The notes under the pieces are model-generated. The model was not told the DNA's origin. It was given only the letters and a program-made list of their open reading frames with translations, and did not search any database. A stretch of 64,000 nt of DNA, from assembly GCA_963965975.1 (NCBI GenBank), contig OZ014413.1, forward strand, positions 11,142,601 to 11,206,600, given 5' to 3'. The DNA comes from Xestospongia bergquistia (taxonomy: Eukaryota > Porifera > Demospongiae > Haplosclerida > Petrosiidae). This document shows, one piece after another, positions 47,947 through 61,076 of this stretch (position 1 is its first letter; each line of letters starts with the position of its first letter). The position numbers and the translations under genes were made by a program.

Positions 47947-49179
47947 TTAAAGAGGTGTGGCTGTACGTCCAAAACAAATTACTAACGGTTTATCATGCAT
48001 TAAAAATCCATTAGCAAGTTGTAAAGCATCACAAGCTGTTGATATTGCTAAAATGATAAATAAAAAAACATTTACTTAAGTCATCTAAAAATCACTCACT
48101 ATTAAATTCAATAAAAGCTTGCCCTCTCATACGCCCACTCTTCATTAGTTTAATTTTAATCCTTTCATTCCCACAATTGTAACGACCAAAGACAGCCATT
48201 AAATCATCTTCAGACACCTTTGAGTGAATATTTTTTATGTATAAAACCTATTAAAATTACAAAAAGTTAATTAAAGGGTGTGGCTAACTGACTTTGCTCG
48301 GAATACCAGGTTCATAATTTCTAAACTGAGGTAATGATTTTATTTCAGCTACAGTAAGACGATGTCGACTCATCACTTCCACTGGTAGAAGTAAAGCAGA
48401 TACATTGTGGCATTGACTGGCTCCGATATCATGATGGGTGTGGTCAGATGGCTGAGTGGGTGGAGTTAAAGATGATCTAATTAGAATATATAATAGCTAT
48501 AAAGTAACTGAATTGTACATACTTTTTTTGAGGATGTTTTTTAGACAAAAGTTTATCTAAGAAATTATTTTTATTAATAAAATAAACCACACCCATTAAT
48601 TATAAAGGCATTATTGTATTACCTTTTACAATTTGGTGAGCTAGACTTTGAACCCCCTTAGGTTGACGTAGGAGGTTCTTCTTTAGATCTTTATCAGTAG
48701 AAATCAATGCTTCAAGAGACGTTGAAGATGAGAATTGTTTGCCTACACTCTATTTATAAACAATTCAAAATTATTGATATACATTGTGTGAGTGAGTACC
48801 TCTGATTTCTCTTCAACTGATTCTTTCTCTCTACAATAAAAATCACATGACAGTCACATGATATATATATTACCTGATGTCTTTGTCTATTTTCTCTCGA
48901 ACTACCTGGTATTCATTTAGTGTGTGTGTTCCACTGATATTATCAGTAAGTATTGGAAGAGATTGGCTATCACTAGCTGGAGGCTGAAACTCAGCCTTTG
49001 AAACTGGTAATCTAACATCAGTGATAATAACACATTGTATTTGGACATTGATTACTGTGTGCTCTTCTGTTGTTGAGATTGGACGAGTTTTTTTAGTTTA
49101 CATTGGACCGTTGCCATGGTTTCAGTAACATCTTCATTATCACTGTCATCTTGTTCCCACTTTCGTTTTCTGTTGTGAA
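47947..49179 (-). CDS. RBM41-like RNA-binding protein (C-terminal RRM), 5' end uncertain
   Basis: Exons on the minus strand end at 47947 (RTATPL stop). N-terminal part is acidic/charged (NRKRKWEQDDSDNEDV), followed by HTLNEYQVVREKIDKD and QPKGVQSLAHQIV. Then the conserved lead-in SRHRLTVAEIKSLPQF + RNYEPG and an RRM: RNP2 VLYIKNIH, RNP1 GRMRGQAFIEFN, end DALQLANGFLMHDKPLVI. This lead-in plus RRM is the pattern I know from RBM41 and the U11/U12-65K protein RNPC3, which bind U12/U6atac of the minor spliceosome; RBM41 fits better. An upstream exon likely exists (acceptor just before 49179); ATG within this exon at MATVQCKLKK is another option. Ends 90 bp before the start of the fusion gene, same strand. 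Confidence 0.7.
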
Positions 49180-49433
49180 CTACAAGTGATAACAATAGAT
49201 CAAAGAAATGAGAACAATAAAACTACATGAGAACATAAGTAATAAAAAAGATTACATTGCATCTTTAATGAGATTCATAGCCAAGTAAATAATTAAAAAT
49301 TGATCGATTAATTTTAAAATAATGAAATAAATACAGCAGACTTTTTTAAAAATTACACTATGTATGTATAAGGAGAAGTATTAATGTCATATATAATAGA
49401 GAGAGAGAGAGATTAGGACTTAGAGACAAATTA
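49180..49433. other. Gap between RBM41-like gene and tetraspanin
   Basis: Probably holds the first exon/promoter of the RBM41-like gene; I could not place its start codon. A (GA)n run lies at 49398-49412. Confidence 0.4.
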
Positions 49434-50636
49434 TTAAAGTTTGTTCATATCTTTATTAAGCCTATTTTGATGGCCTTGTTGCTTTTTAATTTGTTTCATT
49501 GCCTTTTGTTCTTTGCGTACATCAATAGCAAGTCCAGCTGTCAGCATAATATTGACAAGTTGAAATACAAGAATACCAATTCCCACACCAGCAATATAAT
49601 AAAGATATTGTTGAAATAGTTTCTCAAAAGCTGGCACACATCCTGTTGTATAAATTCCTTGAAGATATCGAGTCTAGAAAGAGAAAAACAATATATAAAA
49701 TATTTAGTATATTGTACTTACTGAAGAATTCACATCAAGAGTACGATAACCACATTGTACGTTGATGACATTGTCCATACCCTCTTCCTAGAAAAAAACA
49801 TTTCTTTAGTAACTATTATCTACAAATCAATCCTTTAAAGGCTCGAATCTTTCCCTCCATCCATCCATCTATTCATTCATCTATCCATACCGGTATACAA
49901 CATGAGAAGGGAACACTACACCGCTGATAAGCAATGCTACTACAGTTAAAGTAAACATTTCTTTGCCAATCATCAGGACTATTTGCACCACAGCACTGAA
50001 ACTAAGAAAGAAATTAGTGGGCTTTATTTAGAATAAATGTCTTACATATTGTTGAACTAGGTCAATAAGATCTTGTAAGTTAGCATCGTCATAGTAACGC
50101 TCAATAGGTGTCTCCAAGGAGTTACTAAATGTTTGTTTAGCCTGTCAAAGTCATGTGAGAATCATGTGATCAATAATCAACCCTGCCTACTCACTCGCTC
50201 TTGCAGGAAATATATTGCCACAGCTAAACCAACTTCAATGAGTACAATAATTGTAAGAACTGCTGCATACTAGAAGAGAGTAACTTAGAAATACTTCATA
50301 ACAAACTCACAATGACTAGGAGAATAAAAATCTCTCTTAACGCCCCCAGACAACCACATAGTCCCAAGATAAACAAGACTCCGCCCAATATGATTAATAT
50401 TATACTCGGACTTGAGAGAACACTTCCTAATCCAATTTGATTAAATGTTCCAATTTCTATTTGAGCAAAGATACCAGCTGCCAGTAAACCACATCCTAAT
50501 AGCTACACAATAAAAAGAGTATAACACACTACCTATCATTATTATAGTTTACCCAGATTAAAAAGTTCATGACAAATAGTGCAAACTTAATGATCAAGTT
50601 ACACCAACCAAAATCATTACTTTCACCGTACGCCAT
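49434..50636 (-). CDS. Tetraspanin
   Basis: Four-helix membrane organiser. ATG 50636 (MAYGESNDFGWCN), about seven exons. TM1 LIIKFALFVMNFLIWLLG, TM2-TM3 in the exons at 50.3-50.5 kb (IILIILGGVLFILGL with CGCLGALRE after it; VLTIIVLIEVGLAVAIYF), large extracellular loop with the hallmark QCCG, plus PFSCC, VINVQCGY and TTGCVP (disulfide cysteines). TM4 YYIAGVGIGILVFQLVNIML, then a basic cytoplasmic tail ending in KDMNKL. Subfamily not assigned. Divergent from EIPR1 (125 bp). Confidence 0.92.
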
Positions 50637-50761
50637 CTCTGTCTATTCTCCAACAGGAATCTTGTTCAGTTATTCCAACTCCGGATATGGTGTTGGAATG
50701 TTTGAAATTACTTTTAATACCATAATAACAAAGAAATTCTAATTAACCGTGCAAGTCAGCC
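50637..50761. promoter_or_regulatory. Divergent promoter region, tetraspanin / EIPR1
   Basis: 125 bp between opposed start codons; no TATA box, one ggatatggtgttggaatg stretch. Nothing more specific seen. Confidence 0.35.
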
Positions 50762-52660
50762 ATGTCTGAGAGACCTCCTTTAATCCATGGACTCGAATTC
50801 CAAGTAAGATAACTTTCCACTATTAACTAATCCTGTGTTCTTTCTTTGACAATAGAGCCGTGCATTAGCCGCCAGAGCAGCTGAAACAGACAGGATACAG
50901 TTTCTTTGTGGTACTCTAACCATTCGAAATGAGAACCAAGTAAACTCCACCCACTAATTATACTTAAATATCTAATCACTACATTATATTTATAAGATTC
51001 ACTTAGTGGATTATGATGACGAGACAGGAGTCCTTAATAAAATGGTCTATCCTTATCCCAATGGAGAAATATGGTATATTCCATATATGGTCATTATATC
51101 ATGTCCATGTATCACACATGATGTAGGGATCTAGCAACGAGTCATGTTGATAAAGATCTTATTGCTGTTTGCTACGGAGGTCTAGAAAATGGAGAATATG
51201 TGCGTCATGCTTGTCTAGCTAAATTAGATGGTCAGTCACCTGACGAGACAGACGTAGGTACTATTGAAACTTTAGGAATGTTTGAGACAGCTGATACCAT
51301 CCATAGGTATATGACGATATTTCATCCATCCATTTTTGTCTTACCATCCATATAAGGGTATTAATATATTTCCTTTTCTCAGAGTATGCTGGCATCCTAG
51401 TGGTTTTCAGAATCAGTTAGTAACAGTTAATGATAAAGCAGGTATATCTCTTTGGTCTATTGATGGTGATAAACCACAGGAGATGAGTAAATTACAACTT
51501 GATTCAAGGGGACGTCTCAATTATTCAGCACTGTGTTGGAATTCTCATCACAATTATAACCAGGTCTTTATAACTGCTGACTCCGCCCTTTTTTCATGGG
51601 ACATACGAACTAAAAGGTAATAGTATCTACTTATATTAAGGGGTTACCTCATTTAATTAGTTAATTAATATTAATTGGTTTTTTGAAAACTGTGGTACTT
51701 GTAAATTATTAGAAATATCATTGGAATTTTAGAACCTGTCCTTAATATAAATGTACTCATTATTGAGTACATATCCCTATAATTAATTGAGTACATACCC
51801 CTTATAATTAATAAGTACATACCCCTTATAATTAATATAGTACATACCCCTTATAATTAATTGAGTACATACCCCTTATAATTAATTGAGTACATACCCC
51901 TTATAATTAATAAGTACATACCCCTTATAATTAATATAGTACATACCCCTTATAATTAATTGAGTACATACCCCTTATAATTAATAAGTACATACCCCTT
52001 ATAATTAATATAGTACATACCCCTTATAATTAATTGAGTACATACCCCTTATAATTAATTGAGCACATACCCCTTATAATTAATATAGTACTCAGCTCTT
52101 ATTGGATCATTATCATGGACCATGTGTTCGTTGTATTGATTGTAATCCAAATCGTCCTTATTATTTTGTATCTGGTGGTGATGACTGTAATATACAATTT
52201 TGGGACTGGCGTAAACTAGAAAAGCCCCTCCTATCTCGTCAAGACCATTCCCACTGGGTGTGGTCTGTTCAATACAATTTCTCATATGACCAATTAGTAC
52301 TTAGTGGAAGTAGTGACAGTCAGGTAAGCCCCTCAAACCACACCCATTTTTTATAACATTTAAAATAGGTAATACTTTCACGAATTGCCAGTATAGCATC
52401 AGAGCCACTTAGACATTTAGATGATGAGAACCAGGAACCAGTCCCGTGAGTTGAGACTCATTTCTATTCTATAGACTGATTCCCATTCCAGAACTCCAAA
52501 TGATGAAGTTATAGCAGTATATGAAGAACATGAAGATAGTGTATACAATGTAAGATGGAGTACTACAGATGCTTGGGTATTTGCTTCGCTCAGTTATGAT
52601 GGGAGACTAGTTATAAATCATGTACCTTCTAATGAAAAATTTGCCATACTTACTGCTTAG
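50762..52660 (+). CDS. EIPR1: EARP/GARP complex-interacting protein 1 (TSSC1), WD40 protein
   Basis: Recruits the EARP tethering complex for endosome and dense-core vesicle trafficking in animals. ATG 50762 ([14 protein letters not shown], human IYGLEFQARAL). Exons continue with [82 protein letters not shown], then after the repeat-filled intron [70 protein letters not shown] and [17 protein letters not shown], ending at 52660. Match to EIPR1 runs the whole length. The exon after the repeat begins at 52088 (tatag|TACTCAG), which keeps the frame ([13 protein letters not shown]). Confidence 0.94.
51758..52087 (+). repeat. 25-27-bp minisatellite ending in the splice acceptor of EIPR1
   Basis: About 13 units of gtacataccccttataatta + (attga / ataa / atatag). 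The unit type ending aatatag|tac occurs four times, and its last occurrence is the real acceptor at 52087. Variants follow a repeating order (tga, aa, atag), i.e. a higher-order repeat. Confidence 0.92.
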
Positions 52661-52795
52661 CTCTCTTAATTTTAGTACGATTATCCACCAATTTTTAAAC
52701 CATTAATTAGATAGGTTATTAAGGGGTTCCTCTTAAATACATGATGGACTTTTTAAGAGAATAAGGGGTGTGTCCTTTTTAGTTTGTGGGCGGAG

Positions 52796-54876
<2,081 letters not shown>

Positions 54877-54934
54877 AATCGGTATTATTGGGTGGACTTG
54901 CTGGATGGTTACACGTGGTCGAATAGTTTACGTA

Positions 54935-55010
54935 CGTATACGGAAACGTTCTGAAATTTCTGTACGAATGTAAAGGGGAATAAATCTAATTAAAAATTCA
55001 ATTCCGTATA
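54935..55010. promoter_or_regulatory. Inverted GTATACGGA / TTCCGTATA box pair upstream of RUVBL2
   Basis: cgtacgtatacggaaacgttctgaaatttc then ~45 bp and attccgtatattacgc. The left 20 bp match the sirtuin boxes almost exactly (GTATACGGAAACRTTCTRAA). It lies ~60 bp upstream of the RUVBL2 ATG, the same distance as in sirtuins A and B. It also lies in the shared RUVBL2/ACAD8 divergent promoter. Confidence 0.6.
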
Positions 55011-55162
55011 TTACGCTACAAGGTCTAGAGGTATTGTTATGTATAATCTAATACTCCTTTGACTGGAATACTCTCCAATTTTTTCAAAGTAATTTATCTG
55101 TATATAACAATATTAGATGTAGTTGTGTTACCTCTATTTCTCTCTCCATTTTAGTACTTGTC

Positions 55163-56901
55163 ATGGCTGTCTATCGGCTCTTACGAAATCTCAATACAAA
55201 ATATTCTAAGATTCCAGGATTATTACGATCTGCTTCCATATTGACTGGAAAAAGTATTGATGGTATATATGATAGCTAGCCACACCCATGACCACACCCA
55301 CATTATTGTTTACATAGCTTCATATGGTTTATCTGATGATCAAAGAGAATTTCAGAAAGTAGCGTTGAATTTTGCACAAAATGAAATGGCCCCACATATG
55401 AGGCAATGGGACGAAGAGGTGAGTGGGTGTGTTTGATCATGTGATTATCACATGACTGTTCTAGGAAATATTTCCAGTTGAGACAATGAAAAAAGCAGCT
55501 GAATTAGGTTTTGGAGGTAAAGGCCATTTAACAGAACAATTATTGTACCAATATAGGTATTTATGTCCAAGAGGATGTTGGTGGGAGTGGCCTGTCACGA
55601 CTTGATACATCAGTAATATTTGAGGCATTAGCAACAGGCTGTGTCAGTACTACAGCTTACATTAGTATACACAAGTATGTACATATACATGTACATGTAC
55701 ATATACATGTATAATATCTTTACAGTATGTGTGCTTGGATGGTGGATGCATTTGGGAATCAAGAACAAAGAAAAAAGATAGTTCCCGATCTCTGTAGTAT
55801 GGAAAGATTTGCCTCCTATTGTCTTACAGAGCCATCAGCTGGCAGTGATGCTGCTAACTTAGAAACTAAAGCTGTGAAAAAAGGAGATCATTATTTCTTG
55901 AATGGATCAAAGGTTACCATGGTTACCTCCTCACTTGTATTAATGTTTATTCTTCTCTCTTTTGTAGGCCTTTATTAGCGGCGCTGGATCATCAGGAGTA
56001 TATCTTGTAATGTGTCGTACTGGTGGTCCTGGACCAGAGGGTATCTCTTGTTTACTAGTGGATGCTGACACACCTAACATGTCATTTGATGCTAAAGAGA
56101 AAAAGGTTACTTGTAAACTAACACAATACCTCCTGATAATAAATATGTAGGTTGGATGGAACTCACAGCCAACGCATCTGATAAGATTTGAGGACTCGCC
56201 AGTCCATGTTAGTAATTTACTCGGACAAGAAGGAGAGGTACTACCCTCTATTGAAAGGAGATAATGCTGATTCTCTCTCTCTCTCTTCACTAGGGGTTTA
56301 AAATTGCAATGAAAGGTCTAAATGGAGGGAGAATTAATATAGGTAAGACAACATTATATTGACGTTGTTTTGTTATAGAACTGACTGCATATAATAGCCT
56401 CATGTAGTCTGGGAGCAGCTTGGTCATCAATTGAATTAACAATACAATATTTAAAGAATCGTGTTGCCTTTGGAAAACCTTTAGCCGACTTCCAAGTAAT
56501 TAAGAATCACATTAATCCATTTGTCTCTCTGTTCATCCATTTTACAGTACCTACAATTCAAACTGGCAGAAATGGCAACAGACCTTGTTGCCTCACGTCT
56601 TATGGTCCGTGAAGCTGCTCGTTCCTTAGACAATAATGCTCCTTGTCATGTTGCATTATGTAGCATGGCTAAGTTAATAGCTACTGATAAATGTTATGAT
56701 ATTTGTAATCAAGCATTGCAATATCATGGAGGATATGGGTATTTAAAAGGCTATGCTGTCCAACAATATATGAGAGATTGTAGAGTGCATCAAATATTGG
56801 AAGGTATTGTAATATATAATATTTGGGTTTGTTAATATTTATTATTTTCAGGTACTAATGAAATAATGAGACTATTAATAGCTCGAGATATTCTGTCATA
56901 A
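55163..56901 (+). CDS. ACAD8: Isobutyryl-CoA dehydrogenase, mitochondrial
   Basis: FAD enzyme of valine breakdown (isobutyryl-CoA to methacrylyl-CoA). ATG 55163, targeting-like start [16 protein letters not shown]. Exons read through [71 protein letters not shown] (acyl-CoA dehydrogenase signature 1), [87 protein letters not shown] and HQILEGTNEIMR (catalytic Glu region), stop 56899-56901. The GWNSQPT and CSLGAA blocks are typical of ACAD8 rather than ACADS or ACADSB. Confidence 0.95.
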
Positions 56902-57018
56902 TTTGTCATATTTTATGTCTTAATAATTCAATGGGTGTGGTTGGTTATGAATATAGGTTCTGTTATTCATTAAGCTGGTGGGTGTGGCTAGTTATTAATA
57001 GCTATTTACACAGTAGCC

Positions 57019-57290
57019 ATGTGGAGACAGAGGTTAATGGTAGTGCTCTCTATAACACGTACTATATTCAAATGGAGTTGGATTCCTTTTATTCTCTATT
57101 TAGGTGAGAACTATTCTAATATTTCATACCATATATTATAGCTCCTCCCTCTTCAATATAGGGTTGCAACATGGCAGCTCTGATCCTATGCTACCAGAAC
57201 CCACGTTATTTAAGTAAATATACCAATTATTACATCATCATTACATCGTATTATGTAATCTTTTTATGTAGTGCTTTATGGGTACTGTGA
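57019..57290 (+). CDS. TOMM7: TOM complex subunit Tom7
   Basis: Tiny gene in three exons: 57019-57103, 57162-57213, 57272-57290; about 51 residues. Tom7 is a single-helix subunit of the outer-membrane translocase that tunes TOM assembly and PINK1 stability. Translation: MWRQRLMVVLSITRTIFKW, then SWIPFILYLGLQHG, SSDPMLPEPTL and FNALWVL. Human Tom7 has the same layout (QRLQQLF...IRWGFIPLVIYLG...DPGMPEPTVLSLLW), so the membrane helix and the PxMPEPT tail agree. Too short and too split to appear as a long ORF. It lies 117 bp after ACAD8 on the same strand. Confidence 0.88.
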
Positions 57291-57476
57291 TACAACCAGC
57301 ATGATAATGGACACACCCACCAATCATATCTGGAGAATATTATCAACCTATTAATATTATAATTAAATTTAATGTAATGTTTATATTATCACTGATATTT
57401 GACTATCACTATAAAATATAAATTTAAAATTAATTAAGTCTATTATAATTAATTTGCTACTAATAGTTAATTAACT
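57291..57476. other. Short AT-rich gap between TOMM7 and OXNAD1
   Basis: Nothing recognised beyond 3' UTR/promoter sequence. Confidence 0.4.
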
Positions 57477-58615
57477 ATGTTGGCTCTGAGATGTAGTTTT
57501 TTAATTAGAAGTTCATTATTAAGGAGTAGAACAATGGCTATATCCAATGGAGGTACACATCCTGAGAGAACAAGCAGCAGTTACAGAAGTAATGTATGTC
57601 AGTACTAGTACTATATAATGTACTATCTTTCTATTGTAACATTTCCCCTGACAGTCACTGTTAGAGGTAGAGGTATCTGACATAACAAAGCTATCACCAA
57701 CTGTCAAAGGTTATGAACTTGCGTTAAAAGAACCCACACCCACTATCACTTTCATAGCTGGACAATGGTATGTCATCAATACAATGGTAATGATGTTATG
57801 GTCGTCTATTAGGTTGGATGTCCATATACCAAACAGAGACAATGTTATTGGTGGATATTCTTTGACTTGTTCTCCAAACTTGTTTGACCAGTCTGGTAAG
57901 CTAACATTAGCTATCCAGTATAGTGATCACCCACCCACACATTGGATGCATACTCAATGTAAAATTGGAAGTGTGTTCAAAATTAGAGTAGGTGGAGACT
58001 TCTTTTATGACTCCACCCCTTCAACTCCTGTGGACCTCCTGTTAATAGCTGGTGGTATTGGTATCAATCCAATTTATTCCATTTTACAACACCAAGTTAG
58101 TTTATTAAAGGGGCAAGGAGATACATTCCCACAAACTCATCTTCTATACTCTGCTCGTAATTTGGAAGAACTTATCTTCAAGGTTTGAAAAGATGTTAAT
58201 AAGTACATGATATTTATTGAATAATACAGGACAATATTGATTGTCTACAATATGGCTGCCATTCTATGTCAGCTAAATACTTTGTAACCAGAGAAGAGAA
58301 TCATGTTCCTGATATCATAAGTAAGCTAGCTATTGTAGCTCTCTGTTTTCAGATGTTATAGTCTCATTCCCATACCAACAGTGAATGTGGGTATGGAAAT
58401 AATATTAATGTTATGTAATCAGCAGTAATTATAACTCTTTGGTAGATCGGAGAATACAAGAGGATGATTTGAGAAAAACTTTGACTTATTTCTCTCAAGA
58501 ACAATCACTCAAATGTTACATATGTGGACCACCCCTATTTATTAATGAGATAATATATGAACTTCAAAAACTAGGACTACAAGACCATCAACTACACTTT
58601 GAAAAATGGTGGTAA
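57477..58615 (+). CDS. OXNAD1: Oxidoreductase NAD-binding domain-containing protein 1
   Basis: Mitochondrial flavin reductase-like protein of unknown exact role. ATG 57477 with a classic targeting N-terminus (MLALRCSFLIRSSLLRSR). Exons: LLEVEVSDITKLSPTVKGYE, TFIAGQW joined to LDVHIPNRDNVIGGYSL (FAD-binding part), YSDHPPTHWMHTQCKIG, RVGGDFFYDSTP, DLLLIAGGIGINPIYSIL (NAD(P)-binding Gly motif), LLYSARNLEELIFK, CYICGPPLFINEI and the C-terminal FEKWW, which also ends human OXNAD1. In-frame splice at 57767/57812. Confidence 0.9.
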
Positions 58616-58725
58616 CAACTTTAAAATAATTTATTAATTCAATTATAAACACTAAAAACACTAGATTTAGATGATATTGATTGTAAACAACTATATTGGC
58701 AGTTGGCTCCACCCAGCAATTGTCC

Positions 58726-59392
58726 CTACTCATAAATCCATGGTGTCAGACAGGGGGTCCAGTCAACAAGCTCTTCATTTTTGAACCACAATGCTATCTC
58801 TTTCTTTGCTGTGTCAACACTATCACTGCCGTGACATATATTCCTAACAATATAGTCACATGACTAACAATATGAGGTCACATGATCATGTATGTACCTG
58901 CCAATTTCAATGCAGTAATCACCACGGATAGTACCTGGTTTAGATGCAGCCTATGATGTCATAATGATGTCATGTAACTGTCATTATAAATTAATCTTAC
59001 AGGATTAGTTTCACCTAACATGTCCCTACCAGTCTTGACCACGCCCTTACCTTCCCACACCTACATTAATTAAGTTTAATAAGTTAAATAATAGCTATTG
59101 TTACCATGGGGACAACAGGCCCTGATGACATGTACTTGATGAGTCCTGGGAAGAAAGGCTTACTGCTCAACTCTTCATAATGTTTTTTCAACAGATCATC
59201 AGAGGCCTAGAGGGAAATATTTAACCCTTTTATTGTAGATACGGTTAAACCACATACCCACATGAACTTGATGGCCACTAACTTAAACCCTTTCTGTTCA
59301 AATCTCTTCATAATGTCGGAGATTAGTCCACGATGAACTGCATCAGGCTTAAGCATAATAAAAGTACGTTCAGTAACGTCTCCTTTAGCCAT
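58726..59392 (-). CDS. Nucleoside diphosphate kinase (NME1/2 type)
   Basis: Transfers phosphate between nucleoside tri- and diphosphates via a phospho-histidine. Five to six exons; ATG 59392 ([20 protein letters not shown]). Motifs: [74 protein letters not shown], active-site [17 protein letters not shown], end [11 protein letters not shown]. Full family length (~150 residues) with all catalytic residues. Group I NME; which vertebrate gene it matches cannot be said. Confidence 0.95.
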
Positions 59393-59540
59393 TTTACAAG
59401 TTCTTTTGTCTTCTAATTATCACGTGTTGAGCAGACCTACTAATTAAATATTCATTAATAATAATAACTATAAAATTAGTTTCTATTATTTTATTGTTGA
59501 GTGGATCATGAATCTCATTATATTGTGCTATATTCCATTT

Positions 59541-60019
59541 CAATAGTGTACATTTACTGATTGTATGTAACTGTTATCATATAAAAATACATGTACATAT
59601 ATAGTCCAGTGGTTCTCCTGTGATATCATATGTTCTAAACATTGATACAATGCCTCACTCATTGTTTGGACCTATGGAGGTGTGGTCTAAAAACATCCAT
59701 TCGAAGTAAGGGTTAAAAATTATACCTCATCTTTTAGACTTCTAGGTAATCAAAGATTTAGTAATTTAGTTGAGCATTGTTTAGGAAATAATTAATAAAT
59801 ATATAATTTTATATATTATAATTATTTAATCATACTTCTACCTGTTTGGTTGTTGTAATAGGAGGTACATGTACAATATAGGTGTCATCATTATTACAAA
59901 GTATTAATATAACAGATCTAATAATGATATAACAAAGTAAAAGAGTGATACATTAATAACAACCTGTCAAATATAATGTGAATATTGTGAACCATTAGCT
60001 TAGCAATTAACATTACCAT
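59541..60019 (-). CDS. Possible small multi-exon protein, unidentified
   Basis: Three exon-like pieces on the minus strand with correct GT/AG and phases: 60019-~59968 (MVMLIAKLMVHNIHIIFD), ~59920-59844 (SVILILCNNDDTYIVHVPPI), ~59674-59541 (VQTMSEALYQCLEHMISQEN...VNVHY, stop). About 87 residues. I recognise no family; the last exon has the most protein-like composition. Could also be noise in AT-rich DNA. Confidence 0.35.
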
Positions 60020-60039
60020 AGTAATAGTGAGTCATTCCC

Positions 60040-60070
60040 ATAATGTCTAATCCCATAATGTCTAAAGGTG
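60040..60070. repeat. Direct repeat resembling MITE terminal sequence
   Basis: cccataatgtctaatcccataatgtctaa repeats a phrase similar to the inverted ends of the MITE at 31370-31754 (gtctaatcccattttgtctaa). No matching opposite end was found nearby. Confidence 0.3.
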
Positions 60071-60215
60071 ATAACTGAGATGTTAATATAACAATGAGTA
60101 TTTCAAGAGCAATAGATTTTTGTACTATAATAGATTAGATAGCTAGAAAATGTTATATCAGTTACCTAAGTGCATTTATAAATGCAGCATGCCAAGTTAA
60201 TCACTAAATGCAGTT

Positions 60216-60477
60216 ATGGAGTTCATTACTACACAAAAAGGTGGAGAAGCCCTTATCTGGCAGGGATGTAAATTTACTCTCAATCTCAAGATGGCTAATG
60301 GTATAAGATATATGAGATGTGGAAAGAGGAGCTGCCCAGCTAGAATTACAACAGAGGGAGATGAAGTCTTGCAACAAACAAATGGTCATAAGGACTGAAG
60401 ATGGTGTACATGCTAAAGTGGACAGAGTTAAGCATGGACTACATAAACGAGCCCAAGAGGAAATCACACCAATATAA
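60216..60477 (+). pseudogene. FLYWCH-type zinc finger fragment, frameshifted
   Basis: Frame 60216-60398 reads MEFITTQKGGEALIWQGCKF, NLKMANGIRYMRCGKRSCPA, RITTEGDEV...NGHKD then a stop. The pattern F..T.KGG..L...G..F, RC...CPAR, and a later H is the FLYWCH Cys/His finger. After the stop another frame continues the expected downstream sequence (EDGVHAKVDRVKHGLHKRAQ, EEITPI), so a small indel near 60395 seems to have broken it. FLYWCH fingers are often found alone or on Mutator-like transposases; no transposase follows here. Confidence 0.6.
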
Positions 60478-60654
60478 TATAATAAAATCAAATAATAATA
60501 ATAATTATTATAATTAATAGTGTTGTTCTAAGTAGGACTAGTTTTATTCTTGGCCCTTAAAAATATAGTTTTAGTTTTAAGTCTTTTTTAGTTCAGCGAT
60601 GCTAGTAATCATATTCATACTTGCCGTTAATGAGATTCATAAGCGTACACAGTG

Positions 60655-60700
60655 CCGCCCCACAAGAGACTGAAGACAAAATCGTAAGTACATATAAAAG
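60655..60700 (+). promoter_or_regulatory. snRNA-type promoter (PSE-like block and TATA) of RNA copy 2
   Basis: gccgccccacaagag (60653-60668) and catataaaagg (60691-60701), spaced ~24 bp; the same blocks and spacing precede copy 1. The RNA start predicted from stem pairing lies ~25-30 bp after the TATA box. Confidence 0.5.
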
Positions 60701-60722
60701 GAAATGAAAACCACCTTGGATA

Positions 60723-61076
60723 GGTTGTGTTGTGGGCCAGCGTTCTGCAATGCATCAGACCTCTGAGATGGTTACCAGCATACTCTACGGAGTATCCGAA
60801 AGGCCGACTAGGATAGGGCTGGTAGTCTCCCTTTAAACGAGAAGAGGCTGGTGTATTTGTGGTTCCCGGTTCCTGAATGCGATATTCCCTAAGAGCTGGA
60901 ATCCCGTACGGCTGGTTTTAAGTTAGGGCGATGCTCCAGCCAGGATTACCTCGCGAAGACGAGGGTTACCAAGCCAGGTGGCGGTCCCAGCTAGCAATAG
61001 CAGGGAATCCTGGAGCCTAAGTGGAAGCCTGAGTGGGTGAGCGAGTAGGAATCGTTTGGGCAACACAACATGTTTT
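60723..61076 (+). ncRNA. Unidentified ~350-nt structured RNA gene, copy 2
   Basis: Inverted near-identical copy of 16722-17074; by eye one substitution (gcgatattcc here, gcgacattcc in copy 1) from the TATA box to the T-run. The 12-T run (61073-61084) would terminate Pol III. Homology also covers ~12 bp past the T-run (aaatctttcaact / aaatctttaactt) and, with more changes, ~100 bp upstream, so the promoter was copied as well. That argues for gene duplication rather than retroposition. Terminal stem gttgtgttg (60724-60732)/caacacaac (61061-61069). Confidence 0.65.

Noticed and set aside
55940-56290. 116-codon minus-strand frame
   Set aside because: Antisense shadow of ACAD8 exons.
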